This document shows, piece by piece, positions 53,264 through 60,311 of a stretch of 64,000 nucleotides of DNA (the first letter of the stretch is position 1; each line of letters starts with the position of its first letter). Both the position numbers and the translations under genes were made by a program. This DNA comes from a virus, in the IMG/VR virus record IMGVR_UViG_3300023117_000010, positions 28,174 through 92,173 of that record. One strand, given 5' to 3'. The notes below the pieces were generated by a model. That model searched no databases and was not told where the DNA came from. It saw only the letters and a list, made by a program, of their open reading frames with translations.

Positions 53264-55072
53264 ATGGAAGAGAACGAGAAGCAGCAAAAGTTTAGTCCGT
53301 CTGGACTTGGAGAGATTATTTTTAAAGAGAGATACGCTAGAAATGAAGAAGAGACTTGGGAAGAAGCCTGCGAAAGAGTTGCGCGTCATATCGCTGACGC
53401 AGAGACTAATGGAAAAGTTAACAAGTACTCAGAAAAATTTTATGAGGAATTGGTAACAAATAGGTTTATGCCCGGTGGTCGTATTTGGTACGGGGCTGGT
53501 CGTCCAAAGGGACAGTTACTTAACTGTTTTGTTATTCCAGTAGACGATTCCCGAGAAGGTTGGGGAAAGATGCTTTATGACACTACTGTTATTTCAGGTT
53601 TAGGTGGCGGCATTGGAGCAAACTATTCAAAGCCCCGTCCTCGCGGATTCGCAATTAAGGGAACTGGTGGAGTATCAACAGGTGCTGTGTCTGCTATGAA
53701 GATGCAAGACGGTATCGCTAATGAACTTCGTCAAGGCGGTGGGCGTCGTGCTGCTCTTATGCAGTGCCTTAATATTAATCACCCAGATCTTGAAGAGTTT
53801 CTTCACGTTAAACTAGATCGTCAAGAACTTGAAAATGCAAACATTTCTGTTGTTCTTAATATGCCAACAGAAGAATTTGTAAGATTAGTTCAAGAAGATG
53901 GTGATATTGTATTAGAATTCAATGGACTCCCAACTGGTGAAATCCTTAAGGCTAAAGAAGTTTGGGAGACTCTTGTAACAAATGCGTGGAATTCTGGTGA
54001 GCCGGGTGTTCTTAATGGGCACCTTGCAAACAAGATGAACAACATATACTACTATGAAGAACTTATTTCTACTAATCCTTGTGGTGAAATTTGGTTAGGC
54101 GCATATGATTGTTGTGATCTTGGCTCTTTGGTCCTTCCAAGATTTGTTAAGGACGGAGAATTTGATTGGGACCAGTTTGATGCTTCAATTCGTCTTGCTG
54201 TTCGTTTCTTAGATAATGTACTTGATGTTAATCATTTTCCTCTTCCTGAGATTCAAGAGAAGTGCCACATGAACCGTCGCCTTGGCGCTGGCGTTATGGG
54301 ACTTCACACTATGCTTTTAAAATTGGGTCTTCGTTACGATTCAGAAGAAGGATTTGAATTCGTTAATAAACTATTTGAGTTTTACAAGAATGTAGCCTAT
54401 GATGCTTCTGCAACTCTTGCTGCTGAGAAGGGACCATTCCCCGGTTTTGATCGTGACAAATATTTGCAAGGTGGTTTTGCTAAGACGCTTAAGCGTGGTA
54501 TTCGTAACAAGATCAAGGCTCACGGTCTTCGCAACTGTGCCCTTATGACTATTGCTCCTACCGGAACTACTTCTATGGTATCTGGTGTAACTAGCGGCAT
54601 TGAGCCTTTGTTTGCTCCCGTATACTGGCGTCGTTATCGTGTTAGCGATGAAAAAGGTCGTGACCAGAAAAAACAAGAACTTGTTATTACAGATGAATAT
54701 AAGGAGTTTGGTGAGATTGCCGTTGGTGCTTATGACATTCCTGTAGAAGCACATTTTGAAATGCAGAAGACTGTGCAAAAGCACATTGATAATGCAGTAT
54801 CAAAGACAATTAATCTTCCAAAAGAGTATCCACTTGACAATCTTAGCGACTTATGGTTACAATACCTTGATTCATGCAAGGGAACAACTATTTATCGTCA
54901 AGGTTCTCGCGGAGAAGAGCCACTAGAACACATTCCTGTAGCAGAGGCTAAAAAGATTATTGAAGAGCAAGGTATTGTCATTGAAGGATCTAACTTTGCT
55001 GAACTTAATTCTCTTGAGTGTGTTGGTGGGGTTTGCGATATTCCAGATTTAGAAGAAGTTGCTGCTGCATAA
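53264..55072 (+). CDS. nrdJ: class II ribonucleoside reductase (B12-dependent)
   Basis: Reduces ribonucleotides to deoxyribonucleotides using adenosylcobalamin. Conserved elements: FMPGGRIWYGAG at the N-terminus, GLGGGIGANYS, STNPCGEI (active-site cysteine and glutamate), the APTGTTSMVSG loop and the redox cysteines in LECVGGVCDI near the C-terminus. At 602 residues it is a compact monomeric-type enzyme, and no small subunit gene is seen. ATG 53264 has AAAGGAG upstream; the upstream open frame to 53240 is ignored. It is followed by the tRNA cluster. Confidence 0.92.
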   Translation: MEENEKQQKFSPSGLGEIIFKERYARNEEETWEEACERVARHIADAETNGKVNKYSEKFYEELVTNRFMPGGRIWYGAGRPKGQLLNCFVIPVDDSREGWGKMLYDTTVISGLGGGIGANYSKPRPRGFAIKGTGGVSTGAVSAMKMQDGIANELRQGGGRRAALMQCLNINHPDLEEFLHVKLDRQELENANISVVLNMPTEEFVRLVQEDGDIVLEFNGLPTGEILKAKEVWETLVTNAWNSGEPGVLNGHLANKMNNIYYYEELISTNPCGEIWLGAYDCCDLGSLVLPRFVKDGEFDWDQFDASIRLAVRFLDNVLDVNHFPLPEIQEKCHMNRRLGAGVMGLHTMLLKLGLRYDSEEGFEFVNKLFEFYKNVAYDASATLAAEKGPFPGFDRDKYLQGGFAKTLKRGIRNKIKAHGLRNCALMTIAPTGTTSMVSGVTSGIEPLFAPVYWRRYRVSDEKGRDQKKQELVITDEYKEFGEIAVGAYDIPVEAHFEMQKTVQKHIDNAVSKTINLPKEYPLDNLSDLWLQYLDSCKGTTIYRQGSRGEEPLEHIPVAEAKKIIEEQGIVIEGSNFAELNSLECVGGVCDIPDLEEVAAA

Positions 55073-55079
55073 GGTTAGT

Positions 55080-55088
55080 TGCTATAAT
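55080..55088 (+). promoter_or_regulatory. extended -10 promoter before tRNA cluster
   Basis: TGCTATAAT, a perfect TATAAT with the extended TGn element, lies 13 bases before the tRNA-Asn gene. No -35 match was found; the placement fits a tRNA operon promoter. Confidence 0.5.
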
Positions 55089-55101
55089 TAAATAGCAACG
55101 T

Positions 55102-55173
55102 TCGGGAGTAGTTCAGTGGTAGAACAGTCGGCTGTTAACCGATATGTCGCAGGTTCGAATCCTGCCTCCCGAG
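55102..55173 (+). tRNA. tRNA-Asn(GTT)
   Basis: A complete cloverleaf: TCGGGAG/CTCCCGA acceptor, anticodon loop with GTT, T-loop TTCGAAT with GCAGG/CCTGC stem. No encoded CCA. Confidence 0.95.
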
Positions 55174-55176
55174 TAT

Positions 55177-55247
55177 GCGGCTATAGTTTAGGGGTAAAAC
55201 GTTGGCCTTCCAAGCCATATTCGTCGGTTCGATTCCGACTAGCCGCT
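55177..55247 (+). tRNA. tRNA-Gly(TCC)
   Basis: GCGGCTA/TAGCCGC acceptor, CTTCCAA anticodon loop (TCC), T-arm GTCGG/CCGAC. Reads GGA/GGG. No encoded CCA. Confidence 0.93.
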
Positions 55248-55254
55248 TGCAGTA

Positions 55255-55263
55255 TGATATAAT
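55255..55263 (+). promoter_or_regulatory. extended -10 promoter (TGATATAAT)
   Basis: TGATATAAT, identical to the motif at other intergenic sites, lies about 25 bases before the next small gene's ATG. No -35 match. Confidence 0.5.
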
Positions 55264-55287
55264 GTAAAAAACAGATTGGAGTATGAT

Positions 55288-55467
55288 ATGGTTAATGAGC
55301 GTAAGAAGAACACAGATCCTCGCAAGGGGACTCCCGAAGTACTTCATCCAAATAAGTCAGAGCAGGATCGCATGCCTTCGGCAGAGCGTCCTCGCGTTAA
55401 GAAAGCCCAACAGTGGGCAGATCAGATGCAAAAGGATAGACCAAGCGGTATAGGATTAACAGGTTAA
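55288..55467 (+). CDS. small basic hypothetical protein in tRNA cluster
   Basis: A 59-residue, strongly charged and probably disordered protein (NERKKNTDPRKG ... QMQKDRPSGIG). GGAG lies six bases before the ATG; an in-frame TTG at 55276 is less likely. It lies between tRNA-Gly and tRNA-Arg. No family recognised. Confidence 0.6.
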   Translation: MVNERKKNTDPRKGTPEVLHPNKSEQDRMPSAERPRVKKAQQWADQMQKDRPSGIGLTG

Positions 55468-55474
55468 TAATCCT

Positions 55475-55547
<73 letters not shown>

Positions 55548-55550
55548 TTT

Positions 55551-55624
55551 GGGCGAGTAACTCAGTTGGTCAGAGTGCCTGCTTTACACGCAGGAAGTCG
55601 GGGGTTCAAGTCCCTCCTTGCCCA
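55551..55624 (+). tRNA. tRNA-Val(TAC)
   Basis: GGGCGAG/CTTGCCC acceptor with one G-T pair, CCTGC/GCAGG anticodon stem with TAC, T-loop TTCAAGT. No encoded CCA. Confidence 0.94.
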
Positions 55625-55627
55625 TGA

Positions 55628-55709
55628 GGGGAAGTGGTGAAATTGGCAGACACGACGGACTCAAAATCCGTTGCCGCAAGGCGTGGGGGTTCAAGTCCCT
55701 CCTTCCCTA
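55628..55709 (+). tRNA. tRNA-Leu(CAA)
   Basis: Class II tRNA with a long variable arm; GGGGAAG/CTTCCCT acceptor, ACGGA/TCCGT anticodon stem, CAA anticodon (reads TTG). No encoded CCA. Confidence 0.93.
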
Positions 55710-55710
55710 C

Positions 55711-55782
55711 TGGCCCATCGTTCAACGGTTAGGACGCGACTCTTATAAAGTCGTAATCTGGGTTCGATTCCCAGTGGGCCGA
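55711..55782 (+). tRNA. tRNA-Ile(TAT)
   Basis: TGGCCCA/TGGGCCG acceptor (T-G at the end), CGACT/AGTCG anticodon stem with loop CTTATAA, anticodon TAT, T-arm CTGGG/CCCAG. It would read ATA directly without lysidine modification. No encoded CCA. Confidence 0.9.
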
Positions 55783-55823
55783 TGAAAAGAACTAATATGA
55801 GCATACATGACAAAAAGAAATAA

Positions 55824-55906
55824 GGGGGCGTGGCGGAATTGGCATACGCAGAGGACTTAAAATCCTTAACCTGTAAGGTTTGTGGGTTCGACTCCCACCG
55901 CCCCTA
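55824..55906 (+). tRNA. tRNA-Leu(TAA)
   Basis: Class II tRNA with long variable arm; GGGGGCG/CGCCCCT acceptor, loop CTTAAAA with TAA anticodon (reads TTA/TTG), T-arm GTGGG/CCCAC. No encoded CCA. Confidence 0.94.
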
Positions 55907-55966
55907 CTAAAAAAATAGTGCATAATTATTTTCTATTACGGAAACTAATAACAAAGGATTGCGACT

Positions 55967-56173
55967 ATGGTTGAAGAAGAAACAATGACTAATGATATAG
56001 ATTATAGACCAATGGATGATCCGTTTGATGAGTTCCAAAGGGCTAAATCTGACTACATTCATATAAGTAAAACTTATAAAAATTATTTTTCTGCTGAATC
56101 ATACCTAGAAGCAGAAGAAAAAGCATGGATAAGATTACAAAATGCTTTAAAAGATCCAAACTTAGAACTATAA
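55967..56173 (+). CDS. small acidic hypothetical protein
   Basis: A 68-residue acidic, mostly helical protein with several Tyr residues, lying between two tRNA genes. AAAGGA is found about ten bases upstream of the ATG. Unrecognised. Confidence 0.6.
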   Translation: MVEEETMTNDIDYRPMDDPFDEFQRAKSDYIHISKTYKNYFSAESYLEAEEKAWIRLQNALKDPNLEL

Positions 56174-56188
56174 AAACTATTTTGGTTT

Positions 56189-56197
56189 TGATATAAT
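56189..56197 (+). promoter_or_regulatory. extended -10 promoter before tRNA-Glu
   Basis: TGATATAAT, the same motif as at 55255, ends 12 bases before tRNA-Glu. No -35 match was found. Confidence 0.5.
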
Positions 56198-56208
56198 CAA
56201 ACTTATAG

Positions 56209-56281
56209 GGCGCATTCGTCTAGTGGTCTAGGACTCGGGACTTTCATTCCCGCAACAGGGGTTCGAACCCCCTATGCGCTA
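56209..56281 (+). tRNA. tRNA-Glu(TTC)
   Basis: GGCGCAT/ATGCGCT acceptor, CGGGA/TCCCG anticodon stem, loop CTTTCAT with TTC, T-arm AGGGG/CCCCT. No encoded CCA. Confidence 0.93.
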
Positions 56282-56306
56282 TCACTATTTAAAAATAGGA
56301 GGAATA

Positions 56307-56474
56307 ATGGCAAGAGCAAAGCATCGGTGGCGTAGACAACGTGATCAAATGTGGGCGTTAATAAATAAAGTTGAACGTCAACGAAAGCATCAAGAAATGC
56401 TAGAAGAGCATAAAAATATTAAAAAGGCTGGGTTGCGACCCACTAAACAAGAAGAAGTACAAGTTACTGAATAA
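56307..56474 (+). CDS. small basic hypothetical protein
   Basis: A 55-residue, Arg/Lys/Gln-rich protein (ARAKHRWRRQRDQ at the start) likely to bind nucleic acid. AGGAGGA precedes the ATG; the frame upstream overlaps tRNA-Glu and is ignored. It lies between tRNA-Glu and tRNA-Gln. Confidence 0.6.
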   Translation: MARAKHRWRRQRDQMWALINKVERQRKHQEMLEEHKNIKKAGLRPTKQEEVQVTE

Positions 56475-56481
56475 GTTTTAC

Positions 56482-56552
56482 TCCGGGATCGTCTAATGGT
56501 AGGACAGAAGGCTTTGGACCTTCTAATCTAGGTTCGAATCCTAGTCCCGGAT
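56482..56552 (+). tRNA. tRNA-Gln(TTG)
   Basis: TCCGGGA/TCCCGGA acceptor, GAAGG/CCTTC anticodon stem, loop CTTTGGA with TTG, T-arm CTAGG/CCTAG. No encoded CCA. Confidence 0.94.
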
Positions 56553-56598
56553 TTTATTTATCTTTTATTACTAAGCATAAGTAATAGAGGATAATATT

Positions 56599-56823
56599 AT
56601 GAATATCTATATACTTTCTTGGGTGCTTGCAGTACTCAGTTTAATTGGAATGTGGAATGTAGGGAAATACCGACTTTGGGCTTGGATTTATTTAGGTTGC
56701 CTAGAAATCCTTTGGACTTTTTATGGTATAATGACTAAACAATACGGATTTATCTTACTCACCGTTGGATACATAACGATTTATGTGATAAACTATAAAA
56801 GATGGAAACAGAAAGAAAACTAA
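56599..56823 (+). CDS. small integral membrane protein
   Basis: A 74-residue protein with two to three hydrophobic spans (about residues 3-22, 27-46 and 50-67) and a basic C-terminal tail (NYKRWKQKEN). GAGGA precedes the ATG. No catalytic residues; an inner-membrane protein of unknown function, perhaps acting on the host envelope. Confidence 0.65.
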   Translation: MNIYILSWVLAVLSLIGMWNVGKYRLWAWIYLGCLEILWTFYGIMTKQYGFILLTVGYITIYVINYKRWKQKEN

Positions 56824-56910
56824 TTGAATTGGCAGTGGTATGACTGGTTTTTCTTTGTAGTCCTTGTTATAATATTCTTATGGTTTTTATATTGGGGACT
56901 TAAAGATTAA
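56824..56910 (+). CDS. possible 28-residue single-span microprotein
   Basis: A TTG-started frame that begins directly after the stop of the upstream membrane-protein gene and encodes NWQWYDWFFFVVLVIIFLWF and then YWGLKD, a single Trp/Phe-rich membrane span. The only upstream site is a weak AGAAAG. The strong composition supports it; the start does not. Confidence 0.4.
   Translation: MNWQWYDWFFFVVLVIIFLWFLYWGLKD
56865..56873 (+). promoter_or_regulatory. possible extended -10 before tRNA-Lys
   Basis: TGTTATAAT lies 43 bases before tRNA-Lys, inside the possible membrane microprotein. A match to the TGnTATAAT pattern; no -35 found. Confidence 0.35.
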
Positions 56911-56915
56911 TATAT

Positions 56916-56987
56916 GGCTCTATGGCGTAATGGCAGCGTAGGGGACTTTTAATCCTTCAGGTCTAGGTTCGAATCCTAGTGGGGCCA
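56916..56987 (+). tRNA. tRNA-Lys(TTT)
   Basis: GGCTCTA/TGGGGCC acceptor with two G-T pairs, GGGGA/TCCTT anticodon stem, loop CTTTTAA, T-arm CTAGG/CCTAG. No encoded CCA. Confidence 0.92.
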
Positions 56988-56989
56988 CT

Positions 56990-57154
56990 ATGACTAATCA
57001 ACAAATATTATATGCAATAGAAAAATATCCTGATAATATGATATCTTCAATTGAAGTTATATGTGATATCTATAACATAGACATTTTTCATGCTTATGCT
57101 ATAGTTCAAGATGAGCATGGACCGTTATATGATAACTCTCCATTATTAAAATAA
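56990..57154 (+). CDS. small hypothetical protein
   Basis: A 54-residue frame (MTNQQILYAIEKYPDN ...) starting two bases after tRNA-Lys; the tRNA's own GGGG end could serve as ribosome site. Helical and rich in Ile, Tyr and Asp. Unrecognised. Confidence 0.5.
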   Translation: MTNQQILYAIEKYPDNMISSIEVICDIYNIDIFHAYAIVQDEHGPLYDNSPLLK

Positions 57155-57174
57155 TATAGAGAAAGGACTGTAAT

Positions 57175-57702
57175 TTGAATACAGCCACTGACAGCCGTAA
57201 TGTTATTGATTACTATAAGTATTGGAATGAGGATGCTATTAAGGCATCTTTAGATAAGGTGAGGTTTCCGTTTGTTGTTGCAATCGAAAACTTTGACAAG
57301 GATTTTAATATTTCCACTACCATTCGTAATTGTAATGCTTTTACTGGAAAAGAAGTATGGATTCTTGGGCGTCGAAGGTGGGACCGTCGCGGTGCTGTCG
57401 GTACTCATCACTATGAGCATCTTAAGTTTGGTGCATCTCTACAGAATACGGTAGATGCTCATCCTGACTATCGTGTGGTAGTATTTGAAAACTACAATAA
57501 TGCACAGGATATCCGTGAGTATGATTGGAACGAAAAGACTATTATGGTTTTTGGGCAGGAAAGCATTGGAGTTACCGACAAGGCTATGGATCTTGCTGAC
57601 GACGTTGTTTATATTCCTCAGTTTGGATCTACCCGCTCTCTTAATGTTGGAGTGGCTAGCGGTATCGCAATGTATTCTTATATTCAGCAGTTTGGAGGTT
57701 GA
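57175..57702 (+). CDS. SpoU/TrmH-family RNA methyltransferase
   Basis: A 175-residue 2'-O-ribose methyltransferase of the SPOUT fold. The three motifs are present: NISTTIRNCNAF (motif 1), FGQESIGVT (motif 2) and IPQFGSTRSLNVGVASGIAM (motif 3). It would use SAM to methylate a tRNA or rRNA. Its place right after the tRNA cluster suggests that phage or host tRNAs are the target. The start is a TTG with GAAAGGA about eight bases upstream. Confidence 0.88.
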   Translation: MNTATDSRNVIDYYKYWNEDAIKASLDKVRFPFVVAIENFDKDFNISTTIRNCNAFTGKEVWILGRRRWDRRGAVGTHHYEHLKFGASLQNTVDAHPDYRVVVFENYNNAQDIREYDWNEKTIMVFGQESIGVTDKAMDLADDVVYIPQFGSTRSLNVGVASGIAMYSYIQQFGG

Positions 57703-57704
57703 TA

Positions 57705-57866
57705 ATGAGTTATCGAATTAAAGAAATTCGCACTACATTGGCACAGGCTAATTATTATCCAGCAGGGTTGAGTGCAGATCTAGACGCGCAGTTGCGAGAT
57801 AAGATGCAAAGCGATATTGAATGGTTGTTGAATGAACTTGAACGTCTGCTAAAGGAAACAGTATGA
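57705..57866 (+). CDS. small hypothetical protein
   Basis: A 53-residue, helical protein (MSYRIKEIRTTLAQAN ...) starting two bases after the previous stop, with GGAGG upstream. It overlaps the next tiny frame in ATGA. Unrecognised. Confidence 0.6.
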   Translation: MSYRIKEIRTTLAQANYYPAGLSADLDAQLRDKMQSDIEWLLNELERLLKETV

Positions 57867-57955
57867 GTGACCGCCTCGCAGAGATACGCGCACGGCTGGA
57901 TGCGGCTCCATCGGCTTGCGACTGGTGGGTAGAAAAACTTCCAGATAAGGAGTAA
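57863..57955 (+). CDS. 30-residue microprotein
   Basis: A short frame whose ATG overlaps the previous stop, ending just before the deaminase ribosome site. The sequence (AEIRARLDAAPSACDWWVEK) resembles the conserved start of small actinophage proteins of unknown function. AAAGGA lies upstream. Moderate support. Confidence 0.5.
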   Translation: MSDRLAEIRARLDAAPSACDWWVEKLPDKE

Positions 57956-57958
57956 TTA

Positions 57959-58387
57959 ATGGCTAATAAGATTGAAGAGTTTCTTGCTGTAACTGAGAAT
58001 ATGGCAGAGCGCTCTACACTTAAGCGCTTTCAGGTCGGTGCCCTTATCCATAGAGATGGAGAGATTAGTACCGGATGGGCGCATATGTCCGATCTTAAGT
58101 TGCAGAGTTATATTTCTATTCATGCAGAGATTCATGCCCTTTGGAGGGCTAACCCTAAGTTCCTTGAAGGAGCAGATTGTTTTCTTGTAACTCTATCTGC
58201 CAAGAGTAAGAATCGCACTAATAGCAAGCCCTGTAAGTCTTGTATGGCCCACCTTTACGATGCGGGTATTCGTAAGGTCTATTATTCTGTAAGTAATGAT
58301 GAATATGGCGAGATTGATTTTAGGCATGGTTTTCCTGATATCAAGATGATTAAGGCTCGCACGGCAGAAGATTGGAGTAATAATTAG
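57959..58387 (+). CDS. cytidine/deoxycytidylate deaminase-family protein
   Basis: A 142-residue zinc deaminase. The catalytic motif HAE is at residues 55-57 (SIHAEIHAL) and the second zinc motif PCKSC at 91-95 with the following GIRKVYYSV segment. This is the dCMP/cytidine deaminase fold; deamination of deoxycytidylate to dUMP for ThyX is the likely role, given the RNR, dUTPase and ThyX in the window. AAGGAG lies six bases before the ATG. Other substrates such as tRNA or blasticidin-like bases cannot be excluded. Confidence 0.82.
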   Translation: MANKIEEFLAVTENMAERSTLKRFQVGALIHRDGEISTGWAHMSDLKLQSYISIHAEIHALWRANPKFLEGADCFLVTLSAKSKNRTNSKPCKSCMAHLYDAGIRKVYYSVSNDEYGEIDFRHGFPDIKMIKARTAEDWSNN

Positions 58388-59482
58388 ATGTATGACTATC
58401 TAGTGGTTGGAGCAGGATTATTTGGAGCAACGTTTGCTCGCATCATGACCGATTCTGGAAAAAGTTGTTTAGTAATTGATAAGCGAGAGCATATTGGCGG
58501 CAACGTATATACAGAAAAGCATGAGGGCATTCATGTTCATAAATATGGTCCTCATATTTTTCATACATCAAATCAAGATATTTGGGATTTTGTAAATAAA
58601 TATGCAGAGTTTAATAATTATACTCATAGGGTTAAGGCATTCTATAAAAGAAAATTTTATACTTTACCTTTCAATTTAAAAACATTTAATGAAATTGCTA
58701 ATGCTTCTAGTATTAAACAATTGCAAGGTTGGATTGAACAATGGAACGAACTACCAAACAAACAATCTAATTTAGAAACTTGGGCAATATCACAAGTAGG
58801 TCCAGAAGTTTATAAAACGCTTATTAAAGGCTATACAGAGAAGCAGTGGGGCAAACCTCCGTCAGAGTTGCCAGCAGATATTATTAAACGTCTTCCTATT
58901 CGTATGACTTTTGATGATAACTATTTTAATGATACTTATCAGGGTATCCCAGTAAACGGATATACAGATATGATATCTAATATTCTTAAAGATATTCCAT
59001 ATCTAACAAATATGCCATATGCTCATCATCTTAAAGAATTGGCTCATAAAGTCGTTTACACAGGACCAATTGATGAGTTTTTTGATTATGAACTGGGTAA
59101 ACTTGAATATCGTTCATTAGATCTTGTAAATGAAGTTTATGAGTCTGAATATTATCAAGGTTGTGCCCAAATAAATTATACAGAAAAGTTTATTCCTCAT
59201 ACGAGAATTGTTGAGCATAAGCATTTCTACCCCGGACTAAAAACAGACAAAACAATCATTACTAGAGAATTTCCTACAAAGTTTGGCGAACCTTATTACC
59301 CAATAAACGATAAGAAAAACAACGATCTATATAATGAATATAGAAAAATGGCTAAGGTAAAAGCACCAAAAGTTATTTTTGGAGGTAGGCTTGGCAACTA
59401 TAAATACTATGATATGCATCAAGTTATTGGACAAGCAATGAAATATGCTAAACTAGAAAAAGAAGAAAAAACGAACAATTAA
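58388..59482 (+). CDS. glf: UDP-galactopyranose mutase
   Basis: A 364-residue FAD enzyme converting UDP-galactopyranose to UDP-galactofuranose. The dinucleotide-binding motif GAGLFG is at residues 8-13, followed by REHIGGNVYTE and HKYGPHIFHT, both diagnostic of Glf. KGYTEKQWG and GRLGNYKYYDMHQVIG near the C-terminus also match. Galactofuranose is used in actinobacterial cell walls and some O-antigens, so the phage may alter the host surface or feed glycosylation. It sits directly after the deaminase gene with no gap. Confidence 0.95.
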   Translation: MYDYLVVGAGLFGATFARIMTDSGKSCLVIDKREHIGGNVYTEKHEGIHVHKYGPHIFHTSNQDIWDFVNKYAEFNNYTHRVKAFYKRKFYTLPFNLKTFNEIANASSIKQLQGWIEQWNELPNKQSNLETWAISQVGPEVYKTLIKGYTEKQWGKPPSELPADIIKRLPIRMTFDDNYFNDTYQGIPVNGYTDMISNILKDIPYLTNMPYAHHLKELAHKVVYTGPIDEFFDYELGKLEYRSLDLVNEVYESEYYQGCAQINYTEKFIPHTRIVEHKHFYPGLKTDKTIITREFPTKFGEPYYPINDKKNNDLYNEYRKMAKVKAPKVIFGGRLGNYKYYDMHQVIGQAMKYAKLEKEEKTNN

Positions 59483-59495
59483 ATAGTGGTTACTT

Positions 59496-59777
59496 GGGGA
59501 TGAATTAGTTTCGACCTATAGAGAAGCCAAATCAATCAGCGGTTAGTTACCTCATAACTCCTGCTTGGATAAGCAAATAAACATAAATGGCAACTTAAAT
59601 GAAGTCATCGTTCCAGACACTTTCCCCGCCTCATGGGTAGAGGAATTTGCTGGAGTAGCCGCTTAGTCTACAACTACTAAGCACAGTAGTAAACCGAAGT
59701 ACAATGTAGTATAATATGCTGTATAAGTTGATTTGAGGGAACTATATGGGACACCGGGGCAGAGCCGGTCATCTCCA
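59496..59777 (+). ncRNA. ssrA: tmRNA with long tag
   Basis: Rescues stalled ribosomes. The 5' end GGGGATG and the 3' end CATCTCC form the acceptor stem, and TTCGACCTATAGAGAAGCC is the usual 5' domain. The resume codon is GGC (59589) after ATAAAT, followed by an open frame of 25 codons beginning GNLNEVIVPDTF and ending EEFAGVAA before TAG (59664-59666). Bxz1 mycobacteriophage tmRNA also has a tag of about 25 residues. The T-loop is GGCAGAG (59758-59764) rather than TTCRANY. No encoded CCA. Confidence 0.88.
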
Positions 59778-59782
59778 TACAA

Positions 59783-59855
59783 CGCGGGGTGGAGAAGTGG
59801 TTATCTCGTCGGCTTCATGCGTCGAAGATCGAAGGTTCGAATCCTTCCCCCGCTA
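59783..59855 (+). tRNA. tRNA-Met(CAT), initiator-like
   Basis: Anticodon CAT. The acceptor starts CGCGGGG and ends CCCCGCT, so position 1-72 is a C-T mismatch, and the D-stem has A11-T24; both resemble initiator tRNA. The anticodon stem TCGGC/GTCGA lacks the three G-C pairs usual in initiators. T-arm GAAGG/CCTTC is normal. No encoded CCA. It starts six bases after the tmRNA. Confidence 0.9.
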
Positions 59856-59883
59856 TATGTTACATAACAAAAATAAAATTAAG

Positions 59884-59913
59884 AAGGCCCGCATAAAGCG
59901 GGCCTTTATTTTT
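59884..59913 (+). terminator. rho-independent terminator
   Basis: A 9-bp perfect stem AAGGCCCGC/GCGGGCCTT with a five-base loop and TATTTTT. It ends the tmRNA/tRNA-Met transcript. Confidence 0.92.
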
Positions 59914-59970
59914 GGGTTAGTAACACTAATTGCAAACTTACTATATAAGAAAGGAGTAGTATATAAGAAG

Positions 59971-60063
59971 ATGATAGGACAGTTTATTATTATTTATAGC
60001 GCCGCTTTGCTTGACATACTGTATGGTGCTGCTGCTATAATACATAAAGGAAAGGATGAATAA
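59971..60063 (+). CDS. 30-residue membrane microprotein
   Basis: A short frame (MIGQFIIIYSAALLDILYGA ...) with one hydrophobic span, preceded by AAGGAG at 59951-59956 (14 bases from the ATG). The longer open frame to 59746 covers the tmRNA end, the tRNA and the terminator and is rejected. It overlaps the next gene in TAATG. Confidence 0.45.
   Translation: MIGQFIIIYSAALLDILYGAAAIIHKGKDE
60011..60041 (+). promoter_or_regulatory. promoter before 60063 gene
   Basis: TTGACA (60011-60016) and TATAAT (60036-60041) with a 19-base spacer; the -10 is extended (TGCTATAAT). It lies inside the membrane microprotein gene. Confidence 0.5.
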
Positions 60064-60311
60064 TGGAAGTATGGATTAGAGATAATGAAAGTGTGGCTCT
60101 TTTATATAGAGTCCATGAAGAAGAGCGCACAATGTTTAAAGAATTTGCATTTGATTTTTACCAACGCTCACCCCTCGGATGGGTAAAAATTGGCAACACG
60201 CATAATTTTTCATCAAAAAAGACCGCCATTAAAAGTTTGTCTAGAATGGGTTATCAGAAAGATCCTGATCAGAAAGATCTATATCCAGTTGGGGATCTTC
60301 TTTCGCTATAA
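60063..60311 (+). CDS. hypothetical protein
   Basis: An 82-residue charged protein with no known family. AAAGGA lies before the ATG, which overlaps the preceding stop. Its last 71 bases overlap, in antisense, the end of the convergent minus-strand gene, an unusual arrangement for this compact genome. Confidence 0.6.
   Translation: MEVWIRDNESVALLYRVHEEERTMFKEFAFDFYQRSPLGWVKIGNTHNFSSKKTAIKSLSRMGYQKDPDQKDLYPVGDLLSL

Noticed and set aside
54371-54784. 137-residue minus-strand frame
   Set aside because: Antisense to conserved RNR sequence, no start signal and hydrophobic random composition.
56724-56732. TGGTATAAT inside the membrane protein gene
   Set aside because: It matches the extended -10 pattern, but lies in coding sequence far from any start; not called a promoter.
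59746-60063. 105-residue open frame in plus direction
   Set aside because: Its first part runs through the tmRNA 3' end, tRNA-Met and the terminator; only the last 30 residues after an in-frame ATG are plausible.
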